NCBI GenBank assembly: GCA_018389105.1
Contig: JACATO010000310.1
Location: 310,001 to 374,000, forward strand
Length of the DNA: 64,000 nt
Origin: Nautilus pompilius
Taxonomy: Eukaryota > Mollusca > Cephalopoda > Nautilida > Nautilidae
Direction: 5' to 3'
Position numbers and translations under genes: made by a program. Under the pieces are notes generated by a model that was not told the DNA's origin, made no database searches, and worked only from the letters and a program-made list of their open reading frames with translations. Below, piece after piece: positions 37,918 to 48,509 of the stretch. Positions within the stretch are counted from its first letter, which is position 1. Every line of letters begins with the position of its first letter.

Positions 37918-39390
37918 CAAGAAAAGCAGTTTAGTTTTTTTGTCAGTTCATGATGATGGCTCTGGAACTATGTGATGAAAGTGGACTTATCAAATTCATC
38001 ATGTATTACAGATAAAGCTGCTTCTCTGAAATTTTGGTCAGTAGAGACATTCAATTATTCTATGCTATACTGAACTAAAAGCATTCATTATTTCTGAATC
38101 TGGCAGCTAGATTGAGGATTAGAAGGGTTTGATAGGAAGGAAAGGCTGACCTTAGTATGACAGCACACAGTACAAAAAAAAAAAAAAAGTTATTGTTTCC
38201 TGTTTTCTACAATAGTCTTCCATCTATTAGCAGGATTATACATTTTTTAAGGAATCATTTTGAGTGAGCAGATACTTTGAAATTTTGATTAGGTTTTCAT
38301 CTGTAAAAAAGGCAGGATATAAAATATTAATTCAACACTCTGAATTGATCTAGTGATGAAAACAATAAGTCATCATGCACCATCAGTGCCATTAATGGAA
38401 ATTTTGGTTTGTTTTAAATACTAGTTTAGTTGTCACAAAAAGACAGTAGTAAATAAAATCAAGAATATGTTAGTTAAAATGATGAAAAATGGCAGTATTA
38501 AAAATTTGAATATAATTAAGTTCTTTTTTTTTTTTGATTGACTACTTTATAACATATGTTCTTTCTGTTTATCTCAGCCTTGTTGCTGATTGGTTTTGAA
38601 TGTACTTAAAGATTTGCATTTTTCAGCTCACTTTAAAATATCTCAAGCATTTTTCATTCTATAGTCATCTAAATTTTAAAATGCTTAAACTGTTTCAGAA
38701 GTTTGTTACATTAATTTTACAATATAAATTTATAAAATTATTGCTATGATATCTATCACTTTGTCTCCAACAGTAATGCCAAAGATAAGAATAAAGTGAG
38801 TGATTTTAGTTATTTTATCAGATGTAGAAGAATTATCCATATAATTAAGAAGTTTGGTTACACCAGTCTTAATTTTTATGCAAATTCTTCATAACACTTT
38901 CTAGTATTAGTATATTTTAGAACTATTCTATAAGCAATAATTAAACCAAAGTTTGATCTACAGATATGTTATAGTTTTTCATTTTACCACATGTTTATGA
39001 ATCTCAGCTGTTTGGTAGATGTTAGCATTTATTTTACTATAGCATGCATGCATATTTGTATACATTGACACTTAAAATTTGGAGGATAAAAAATATTTGT
39101 TGAGAAATCTAAAGTGCACAGATTTTTATTTAATTTTAGTGGTTATTACAACATGAATAAACAAGCTATATACTTAAACAATTACAAAACTGCTTGTTTT
39201 AACTTAAATCATCATTTTTTCATAATAATTATTCATAGCCTTTATAACTGCTGTGTTAATTGTCACTAGGCCATCTTCAACAAATTATAACTAACAAAGA
39301 GATACAAAGAAAGCTCTAAAGACAAATTTATTAAGATACTATCATTTAGAACGAATAAAGAAAAGAAAATGAAAAAAATGTACACAACTG
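37918..39390. other. Intron sequence with one candidate microexon
   Basis: AT-rich intron with poly-A (38174-38188) and poly-T (38523-38535) runs. Nothing coding was recognised apart from the splice-flanked 22-nt candidate at 38774-38795, listed separately. Confidence 0.5.
38774..38795 (+). other. Candidate microexon in kinesin intron b-c (unproven)
   Basis: Twenty-two bases lie between an acceptor (tttgtctccaacag) and a strong donor (gtgagt). Joined to exon b, the frame reads G-NAKDKNK. Joined to the normal start of exon c, it gives an immediate stop (TGG TAA), so it would act as a poison exon. Joined to an AG inside exon c (exon resuming at 43048), the frame stays open and adds a basic segment in loop L8. 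Short splice-like pairs arise by chance in AT-rich introns, so confidence is low. Confidence 0.2.
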
Positions 39391-39399
39391 AAAGTCTCT

Positions 39400-41930
39400 G
39401 CTAGTTTGTCATGAATGTGGTTACTGGTAACAATAATAGTATCCCAAAGGAAGGTCATTAATGAAGGACATGGGCCATAAATCTTGTAGCAATATAACTC
39501 TATGTGAAAAAGTTGCAAGATCAGGTAAATCTGTGCTCTGAAACTATTTATTTGTGGTGTGCAAGTAGCTCTGGTACCTTGGGTGAAAAGTTTGGTTAGT
39601 TGGCAGTTATAGTCTTTCTGTTTAGGTTGCTATCAAAAGTTATACAGACTTGGTTCTGCATGTTATCTTTGTTCCAACTTTTGGGAAATGTAAAAAATGT
39701 ATTCATACTTTGGTAGATTATATCAGACTTTCTAATGCCGAGTTCTCCTCTTTAAGTCATTAACATACTATGACATTATTTAAGTTAATAACAACAGGTT
39801 TCTTTATAAAATTTTCCAGCTATTTACCATGATGTTAAGCCATAATCATAAAACATTCTAAAAGCTTTAAAATAACATATTTTGTATAGAACAAATGTTT
39901 TTCATTTCTGCCCTGACTCTGTGATACCTAGCTTGACTATTGCTTTGAACTTTATTGAAGATAAGTTTATAAGGTTTCCTTTTTAAGAATAATTTCTTAT
40001 AAATAATAAATTCTGATACCAACCAAGCTTATGTAAATCTACTATTTTTTTCTAAAAAGAAAGTCTGTTCCCATATTGGCTTTGCTTTCAATATACTCTA
40101 CATATCTGTCTTTCTATAAACTAAGTGGCCATCCATTTATTCTAAAATTATTAAAATATCTCCTGTTCAGATAGGTTAAGGATTGGTGTTCTGTTTGAAC
40201 ACAGTGACTTTCTATATAGAAATAAATGTGATTTTCTTATCGCCTACACAATGGCATAAAAAGACACTCCTTTCTATAATGAAATAGTTTCTTTCTTTAA
40301 CACATTTTACTGCATAAGCTACTGAAAATAATCCCTATTCATCATCTTGTAGCAGAAAGCCTCATTTCTATTATCTGAATCATCAGTTCTTAGAATATAT
40401 GATTTATCAGTAATATCAGGTAGTCTTAGAATGATTTGGAAACTAAGCAGATGTTTTAAGGCCTGAAAACAATACTCTCTGCTTTGCCTTAAGTTTTTTT
40501 TTTTTGGATGATTCTTTTAAGGCAGGTCATTGATGTGAAATGACTAAATAACCTGTTAGCCAAAGAAATCGTCTTACTTGAAATTTTGTTGTAGAGTGGT
40601 TGGTCTTCTACAGGGTGTTCAGAAAGTCACTGTGCACTTTTCTAATCATATTTTTTTTATATTTCAGATTTTGATCCCAATATGGTTTTAACAACTGAAG
40701 AACCTGTATTGATGCTAACGGGGGTCACTTTCAACATTGTTTATAATTGTCATTCATATTTACCTCCTGTACTCTATATTGAAACATGTCTGTTAATAAA
40801 TATATAAGTGCACAGTGACTTTCCGAACACCCTGTATATTTTATCTACATGCTTCTTTAAATCATTTTTAACTAAAGAATTCAAATCAATCTTTGTCTAG
40901 CATAGGTCCTAACCCTGCCTGCACCATAGAGACCACATTTTTGTGTTAAACTTGGTCTTTCAAAGCCTCTATTTTATACAGAGATTACATTTGTTTTCTG
41001 TTTAATAAAGTCTTCTGAACCACCTCCTCCTGAAGCAACTACACCTGTCTATCCTATAGGTTTTTCTGAACCTTCTCTCTTAGCTTAGGGGGATTTTTGG
41101 CTAATTTAATATTCCCAAGGATTACATGCATATGGTCTTAGTTTTTTCCTTGAAATGAGAGCATCTACCTAAGCATTGCATCCCGACTGCCCCACCAAAT
41201 AACATGTAAAGTTTACTTTTGCACACGCATTGTCTTAGCTTGCCCATGCATTTGTGTAAATTAATATCAGAACCTGTATTCTTCAGCTCCATTACTTCTC
41301 TCTCATTCATTTTTCCTACTGTTGTAGGTATATTGACTACATTCATTGCATTACTAGCTTATAGTTCTGCATATGATGCATTTCATAGCTTTTAATTTTA
41401 CTCTATATCTCCCCCATTTTGATTATGTTATAGATTGAAGATTGATTTATTTTTTTCATCTCCACATGCTTTTGAAAATTCTGAAAGCTTATGCTCCTTC
41501 ATAAATATACCTAATATGCTAGCTATGTTTTTAGCTTCTTTCCACAGTTTTCTCTAAATCTATACTAGATCAAAAGTTTCCATAATTTTGCACAGCTTCA
41601 TTCAATATGAAATAGCTCAATTCAGTTGAATCCTATTCATGGACTGGTAACCTACTTTGCTTTTTTTTAGATGTGCTGCCTTAAAATTTTCAAGTACTCC
41701 ATCCTTGGTAAGATTAAATTTTCTAGCTGGAGCCTTAAAATCTTTTTTTCATAATTTTGTGAATCACCCATATTTAATTTGGAGTACATTTCCAAAGCCT
41801 CATTATGCAGATGAGTGGCTAATATATCAGCCCAAACTTGTTTTAGCATTTCTGGTTAGTTGTTAACCTCTTCTCAAACCTAAATAAGTAACTCTTCAAA
41901 TTTGTCTTTTAACACAGACAGTTGTGTAGG
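39400..41930 (-). pseudogene. Decayed Ty3/gypsy-like retrotransposon remnant (gag, RNase H, integrase traces)
   Basis: The minus strand gives a gag-like block at 41667-41849 (DILATHLHNEALEMYSKLN), like the SCAN-type capsid region of gypsy gag. At about 40330-40480 it gives LKHLLSFQIILRLPDITDKS followed by YILRTDDSDNRNEAF, the RT/RNase H junction (PD..K.FIL.TDASD). YVEYIESKANMGTDFLFR follows at about 40080-40130 (VeYikGK.N..aDaLSR). Degraded integrase-like text runs to about 39430. Order and strand agree. Many stops and frameshifts are present, LTRs were not recognised, and a MITE interrupts it. Confidence 0.6.
40611..40834. mobile_element. TA-flanked MITE (Tc1/mariner type), 224 bp
   Basis: The inverted ends are CAGGGTGTTCAGAAAGTCAC, continuing TGTGCACTT (29 bp), and their complement with one mismatch (CGG for CAG). 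They are flanked by TA at 40609-40610 and 40835-40836. The non-coding interior is AT-rich. The pattern TACAGGGTGTTCnGAAAGT is typical of Tc1/mariner-type ends in invertebrates. It is inserted within the gypsy-like remnant. Confidence 0.9.
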
Positions 41931-41934
41931 ATAT

Positions 41935-43040
41935 TACAGTGTTTCATTCACTTTTCTCTGATCATTTGTCTTTCTGTAGTAAAGAGTTGCCTTAGATTTG
42001 CTGGACTAAATGACTATAGATATAAAATAACTATTATTAAGTGCTAAAATTAAACCTTAATGGAAAAAAAAAAATGTTGCTTGGTTAGAAAAACCAAAGT
42101 TTTAAATGTCTGATTTTCAAAGCATTGTTTTTTCAGCAACAGGTCCTTGATGAAATGGTGTACCATTTATACATTGTAGCATAGGAATTGCTATGTCATG
42201 ATTTAGACTGATTTAATGTGATCTGTAGTAGATATTTACATTTTGAACAAACTGTAAATAAGGAACACTGTCACAATATTCTCCAAGCACATGCTGTACT
42301 CTCTCTCTCTCTTTTCCACTAAGACAATGCCCTTAAACAATTTTCTGAATTATGTAAAGATTACATTAAAAGAAAGGAATAACAAAATGTTCTGCAAACC
42401 ATGGTGCCACACTTATTGTCAGTATAATCTGACATAAAATCAACATAAGTATGAAATAAATAATGCCACTCACTGTGACACAGGCAGTATATTTCTAAAG
42501 CTTAGACCATCTAACATTTGATTATTTTGGTAAATTAATTGGAAGCCACAACTTTGCAAAAGTGTTATGAGAATCAAGGGTGGTTATATTCAATCAAAGA
42601 TTTAAGTTAAAATAAATAGTTTGTCTATTTTTCGTTCATGAATGTAATAGTAACCACTAACATTAAATAAAGTCTGTAAGCTTTTTTCCTATGTAAAAAA
42701 TCCTTTGCTTTCAAACCTTTGAACATTAGTTATATATATGATTAATTATTAAACATTGTGCATACACAAGGATTACCACCAAGTAATTGTCATTTAAGCA
42801 ATTAGATTTTTTGATATAAGCAACAGTTTCTTCTATGAGAAATGTAGTAAAAAAACAACAAACAAACAAGCATGATGATGACATTCCATTAGAATAATCT
42901 CATTGAAGTTCCTTTATATGAGATGAAAAAGAATTGCATAATGTTAAAATGCCTTGTTTTCTTCACTTCTTTTCAACTCAGATTGTTTTTCATTCAAGTA
43001 AATCATAGTTTTCTAAGAATCATAACTGTTTCTATTTCAG
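41935..43040. other. Intron sequence before kinesin exon c
   Basis: AT-rich with a short CT run (about 42299-42311). No gene or element was recognised. It ends with the pyrimidine tract of the exon c acceptor. Confidence 0.5.
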
Positions 43041-43128
43041 TGGTAAGCAGAATCTGCGAGTTCGAGAACACAACATCCTAGGTCCCTATGTGGATGGCCT
43101 GTCCACATTAGTTGTTACGTCTTTTAAA
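43041..43128 (+). CDS. Kinesin motor exon c: REHN / GPYVDGLS segment
   Basis: An 88-nt internal exon (1 + 29 codons), with acceptor ctatttcag and donor aaa/gtaagt. Its first base completes the glycine of DPKG. It then reads GKQNLRVREHN, then LGPYVDGLSTLVVTSFK. LRVREH and GPYVDGL are core kinesin-3 signatures. The exon ends in phase 0. Further AG dinucleotides lie just inside the exon (ending at 43047 and 43050), so alternative acceptor use is possible; see the finding on the candidate microexon. Exon identity is certain from the frame-exact join to both neighbours. Confidence 0.95.
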
Positions 43129-43529
43129 GTAAGTATTAAAGCATACATATTGTGATAATGTGGACAAAAATGTCTAGTAGATTTGTTAAATTAAGGTTGA
43201 TTGCATATAGGTCAGTGCTCAACAACTACATTATTCAGATCACCATTGCTGGACAAATAAAGAAAACTCAGTACACAAAAGTGTACTGGGTAGTAGCATG
43301 CTTTCTCATAGTCATAGTTGCAGTATTTCTGAGTATGATTAGAGACTAGTAAGTGTCTTGTCTTTTTTCACATTTCTTTACCAACCAGTTTTGCATGGGT
43401 TTCTTTAGTTTCCTCCCACTAATCAGAACTAAGGCTATAGCTAAAACACTACTACTACTAAACAGACAGACAGAGCAAATAAACTAATTAACAGGTGAAT
43501 ACTATTTTTAAATTTATATATGTATATCC

Positions 43530-43820
43530 ATACCATGGTGAGTGACATGCTGTAGACACTGTGTGCAGAGTCCACATAAAAAAGAGAAAACTCAACTACT
43601 GTGTAAAACCTAGAGTAGAAATACATCGATAAAAGTGCTACCAATGACATGGAACAAAAAGGATATGTCCAAGCTTGCAGCTACAAAATATTTCCACCAC
43701 AAAAGATACAAAAAAAAAAGACTTAAAAACAAGAACAAAAAAAATTTGCCAACAACAAAATGGACAAAAAAAAGCCCCCTTCCTCTCCCCTGGAATCACC
43801 AGATGCCTTGCAATATTGCA
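43530..43820. repeat. Interspersed repeat copy A
   Basis: Shares diverged but collinear sequence with copy B at about 46545-46755, in the same orientation. Shared words include AACTACTGTGTAA, a variant of AGTGGAAATACATC, CCATG.TGA.TGA and CACCAGAT.CTT. Identity by eye is about 65-70% with indels. It lies on the 3' side of the minus-strand Jockey-like LINE remnant. Confidence 0.6.
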
Positions 43821-43849
43821 ATACTTTAAGTGCATGTCACAGTGCATAA

Positions 43850-46150
43850 AATATGCATGCTAAGACTAGAAGTACAAATGTGCATTGCTGTTTGAGGATG
43901 ACTGCACAACAGATTAAATGTACTTCAGGATGTGCTGTAAGTGATTAACAGCCCCAAGTAGTGCAAAGCTAGGTGACAGCAGTGGTTCATATTTATCTCC
44001 AGACCAAAGAGCAAGAAGGACAGAGATTATGGTCAGTTTACTAGTATATTGACCGGTCAAACTGTGACAGGTACAATGACTGGATGACTAAAGATGAATG
44101 TTGGATGGCTTCCACTAAGTTTCTGCATAAACAGAACGTGGCATATTTGTAATTGGTGCATTCAATAACTGTGGGTTGACCAGCAAAATGTGATAAAAGA
44201 AATGCCACACTACCACTTTGTCAGCATTTGGAAGCCAAATGAAGTTCAGCTAAGACCATATCTGTTGCAGGGATAAGATGTAGGGGAAAGGCTGACCATT
44301 TGTCTTGTAAATCAGGAGTGCTGAGATTGAATGATGATAGTTTGTACCATTGCTTGTATCTAAAGTCTTCAATAGATTGCATGATGCCAATTGACTTATT
44401 AATCATAGCTCATTGTTTTGCCCATATGGTAGATGAATAAATATTGGCCAAAAACTTAGTCTTAGCAACATACAAATTTCTTGCTACATCACCACTGGCT
44501 TACTCTGCAGAAAATAAACACTGGAGGCAATGGAATAATGAGTATTTGACATAAGTGTCATCATTGAGATAATATACCAAATGGTCATTGTGTCTAGTGA
44601 ATTGAGCACAAGCACTTGATTGTACAACATAAAAGAGCATTTGTGCCAAGTATCCAAGATATGGTTGACTGTTGTGCAGCTTTAGACCTTTGATATGTAC
44701 CTAGAATTTTAATTGCATTACATATTCACTGAAAATCCAAAGGAGTGTTGGTGTGAAAGTCCCAGCATCCTAGTAAAATGCCTGATTTTTTTCCCCCCAA
44801 TTAATTTTAGCACTCAGCACTCTGATAGTTACTTGGTGAACAGAAAAATCAGTTTGACAACTAATAAAAACAGTCATATCATTAATATTCCCTGATAGCA
44901 CAATATGCTTGGGCAATTTCAAAATGGAAATACATTGTAAGCTAGAAGACTGATGTACCACAGAACCTTATACATTTACTGTAAAAAAAAAACAACAAAA
45001 AACTTGTTGAACCCCACATTATAACTGAATGTATTCAGACATGAAATTGTTAATGAGACGATGACTGCTTGGACAGAAATACAATAGCTGAAGCCATTGC
45101 TAAATGGTGTGGCCAAATTATATTTTCTTTAGAATGGAAGAGAAGGGTTAACTTCTAGCTAAGAAGTATTTATTGGGCTTCTCTCATATGCTCCACTATA
45201 TTCTGGAACAAATATGTGAACCTTCATATTTGAAAAGCTGACACACTTCCAGTTGAAGGTGGATATAGTCAATAGGAAAAAGCATTTTGATGCATTAAAT
45301 GTGCTTCTTGCCCTCATCTTACCATTTTCCCAAAGTTTGGAAAGTTTGTCTGTTGATGTCAGTAACTGCAGACCATGGCAAAACACCAGTGATGGAATAT
45401 CATCTAAGTGTTGGATATTTAAAAAAATTGCAATAACAGGTGTCGAAGGTCAGCAAAAACCACAGGATGTTCACTAGTATTGATGTAGAGATGATCAAGC
45501 TGACTACCAGATTTACTGAAAAGGAGAAACCCACAAAATATATAATTCTGTAGGATGTAGTTGGTGAAAAGCATCAGCTAAATGACAGTGAAAGTTTTGG
45601 CTTGCTAAAACACGAGCAGAGAAATTGGATGACATGCTATGATGTTGGTAATTTGGGTGGCTAGTTAAATGCAGTTGAAGTTGCCTCTAAGAATGAAATT
45701 ATCTTTAGGAATGTCATTCTTACAAGTGAAAGTAAGGGGACAAATTGAAAATTGCCTGGCGGTGAGGCACACACGTTGGGACATAGATACAAAAAAAGCC
45801 AAATAAAGGTGAGCTGCACATTAAAATACTTGCAGTGGACTTTGATCCAGCAAAAACCAGGACCATGAGTAGTGGATGCAGCATTACCTTTCATAAAAAA
45901 AAAAAAGATAGTAACAGTTAAATATTAACACCCAGACAATGAATATTTCAACTGAAGAGTAGAATCTGCTACTAGTGGAGCATTCAAACTTGGTTGCAAA
46001 TGTCCAAAATAAGGTGAATCTCCTGAAAGAACACAACTTGAATCTTGGATTTGTACAATGCAGCTGACAAAGCAAAATGTTTGGCTTCAAATAGCAAGAC
46101 GAGGTAATTAAACACAGAAAAAAGCATTGAAAATTAGCAGTATATCAAGA
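43850..46150 (-). pseudogene. Decayed Jockey-like LINE (endonuclease to RT thumb)
   Basis: The minus strand from 46100 downward reads FEAKHFALSAALYKSKIQVV, then FFQEIHL (the endonuclease QETHL block). A broken LYLCPNV block and FILRGNFNCI (the I..GDFN block, with Asp to Asn) follow near 45680-45800. Later, at about 44400-44500, comes VAKTKFLANIYSSTIWAKQ and then INKSIGIMQSIEDFRY, resembling the RT thumb region of Jockey/I LINEs (Y.....P.L.Y....W.......L...Q...LR). The RT core is too degraded to recognise. No TSD or tail was defined. Confidence 0.45.
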
Positions 46151-46495
46151 AGACAAATCTTTGTTACTGTCTTTTGTTTAACACACTTTGTTACAGACTT
46201 CAGTAACTAAGCTTTCAACTGGAATTTTTCTTTGGTCAGCATAATGATTGGGTAAGCCAAGTAATGGAGGGGGGGGGGGACTAAAATTTTTTGTAAGGTA
46301 TCAAAAATACACTTAATTTCCTTTCCAAAAGGACAGGATAACTGAAAGCAGATAGTAGACTAGATTAATTTTGCAAGCATACTGATCTGAAAATTCCATA
46401 TCAGATGCTTAACTAGAATAATTCATTGTTACGATCACTGTAAGTTGTATTTCATGTCTAGCTGGACAGTTTCTTCAGCGATGTTGATATATCCC

Positions 46496-46519
46496 TCCCT
46501 CTCTCTCTCTCTCTCTCTA
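46496..46519. repeat. (CT)n microsatellite
   Basis: A pure CT run of about 12 units beside repeat copy B. Confidence 0.9.
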
Positions 46520-46544
46520 TTAAAAAATGAGAGACAGCTGATAA

Positions 46545-46755
46545 ACCATGATGATTGAGATACAGATGCCTTAATGAACAAGCATTATTCACAGTCAGTC
46601 TACATAAAGGAGAGAGAATAAAAGAAGGTAAACTACAACTACTGTGTAAGATCAGGAGTGGAAATACATCTAATACAAAATATTAGAAGAAATAACAGAA
46701 AAATTTTCTACCAACAAGATAGTCAAAAATCTTTCTGGTGGCACCAGATACTTTA
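46545..46755. repeat. Interspersed repeat copy B
   Basis: The second copy of the repeat described at 43530-43820, about 3.0 kb away in the same orientation, on the 5' side of the minus-strand LINE remnant. The copies are too diverged to be the LTRs of a recent element. Confidence 0.6.
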
Positions 46756-46759
46756 TAAG

Positions 46760-48370
46760 CAGCAAATCTGATTTACTACTCTGTGATATTGTGTGCACCT
46801 GTAAACAGAGTTGTTAAAGAAAGCAGCAAATTCTCACTTTTGCTGGAATGCCCAGAATTTCAGGCAGCACCTGCTTAAAATCAGACTATGTATTTTTTTG
46901 GTGCAAACTAATGTGGTAACTTGACAACTTTATTTGTATGGAATAGTTAACTTTCATTATTTTTATCTTTGTTTATTATACAAACAATCCTCAAGTATAA
47001 AAATAATTTCCTCCATTTTAACTAAACATTTCTTAGTATCTTATATTTACATTGAGTACATTCAAGAATAATATATAAAACATTTATGAAGAAATTTATC
47101 TATAAAAATATAGATTTTATATCACAACAGTGTCTGCTACTGGTCATGACTCAGTTGAGTATAGAGCGGTAGACAAGATTATTGCATTATTCAAAATAAT
47201 TCTGATTTTTTTGTTTCTTGTGTGTAATTTTACAATGATTAGTAAAGCCGTGTTCAGCATTTTTTTTGTTTTTTTCCTTATGATTTATCAATTTTCATTT
47301 TTGTTAAAATAATATTTGTTAGTACATTTGCAATTGTTGAGATTTACTGTTTTCTTTTTATTTATTTTTTTTTACACTTTATTTGTACCTCCAAAATAGT
47401 TTAGTTTATTAAGAACATTTAGTAAAGAAACATTGTAACTATGAACACAGTATTTTCTCTAACATAAAGTGATGCAGTAATTTTGGACAGTATCCTAGGA
47501 GCACCCTTCTGTAGTTATTTTTACCTTATGCTATTTTGATATGTTAAAAACATTAATTTTATATAATATTTTTCTCTTGGCATATTACACTACAGTGAAG
47601 TAGACAACTTTGTTACTTTTATAATATGAAAAAATCAATAGAATAAGGCACTTGATTCATTATTCATAATTAACTTTGTTTACAGGAAAGTTAGGTGAGA
47701 AGAATTTGAATTTTAAAAAAAAGAAAAAGGTTTACTTTACAAGGGAAGAAACACCCCCTCCAACAAAAGCATTTGTTAAAAATAAAAAATCTTGCTGGGT
47801 TTATATGCAGGAGTACTTGGCTAATACCCTCTGTAGAATTGTCTTTATCACACAAGCTAGTAAAACGACCTAGTGGTTTTCAGCAAGTCTGGTACATGTG
47901 CACATGCAGCGATGGAAAAGTTGTTTGTGATTTCTCTCTCTCTCTCTCTCTCTCTTTTTTTGACACACTTGATTTTTTTTTATGTAGTATCTTTAAACAT
48001 CATCACGCAATCCAGACACCCAAGAGGCATTAATTTTTTTTTTAAAAAAAGAAGAAAATATGTGGCAACCATTGGAAATTAACAAGTAAAAATAAATGTT
48101 TTGTGGACTACTATTATATTCTTTAAAAATTGCTGGTTTTTTTTGAGATCAAAATATGAAACACTGAATTACCAAAATTGATTCAAGGGAAGTAACTTTT
48201 CTTTGGTTGTTAGCTGAAATACATTTAACAATTTTTTTGTTTTTTTATAAGTTGATGGTACACTTCAAACATTTTTGAAAAATGTTTTTGAAACTTAGGC
48301 AGTTTGCTTTATTAGAGCAAGTGCTTTATCTTACAATGACAATTAATTGAAATAATATTAAATTTATATA
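46760..48370. other. Intron sequence without recognised gene
   Basis: AT-rich DNA. It includes a (CT)n run at 47933-47955 and poly-T runs. The open stretches at 47676-48082 are low-complexity Ser/Leu/Lys frames created by these repeats. Confidence 0.5.
47933..47955. repeat. (CT)n microsatellite
   Basis: About 11 CT units followed by a T run. Confidence 0.9.
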
Positions 48371-48379
48371 CATTAAAAG

Positions 48380-48500
48380 TCTGGTAGTAGCTGAGTGTAT
48401 GCATAGCATGCTGGCCTGCTGTGGCAACAAGCTTGAGTTTGATACCTGTCGGAAATTGACTTAGTTTTCAGAAACTCCCATTTCTGTGCTAGTTTGTTAG
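48380..48500 (+). repeat. tRNA-derived SINE-like sequence
   Basis: About 48386-48397 resembles an RNA polymerase III A box (TAGCTGAGTG). About 48436-48446 (AGTTTGATACC) resembles a B box (GGTTCGAnnCC), with tRNA-like spacing of about 40 bases. The rest of the sequence does not fold into a sound tRNA in my reading, and the B box has lost the CpG. A degraded tRNA-type SINE head is the simplest explanation; SINEs of this kind are common in invertebrate introns. Confidence 0.5.
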
Positions 48501-48509
48501 CATATGTTT

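Noticed and set aside
42299-42311. Short CT repeat considered as an extended polypyrimidine tract for a kinesin exon
   Set aside because: No AG-flanked coding segment follows it; exon c starts 730 bp further on with its own tract.
47676-48082. Overlapping plus-strand ORFs rich in Lys and Ser-Leu
   Set aside because: Created by A runs and the CT microsatellite.
48380-48451. Functional tRNA gene
   Set aside because: A and B box-like words are present, but the arms do not pair into a cloverleaf in my reading and the B box is degenerate; a SINE head fits better.
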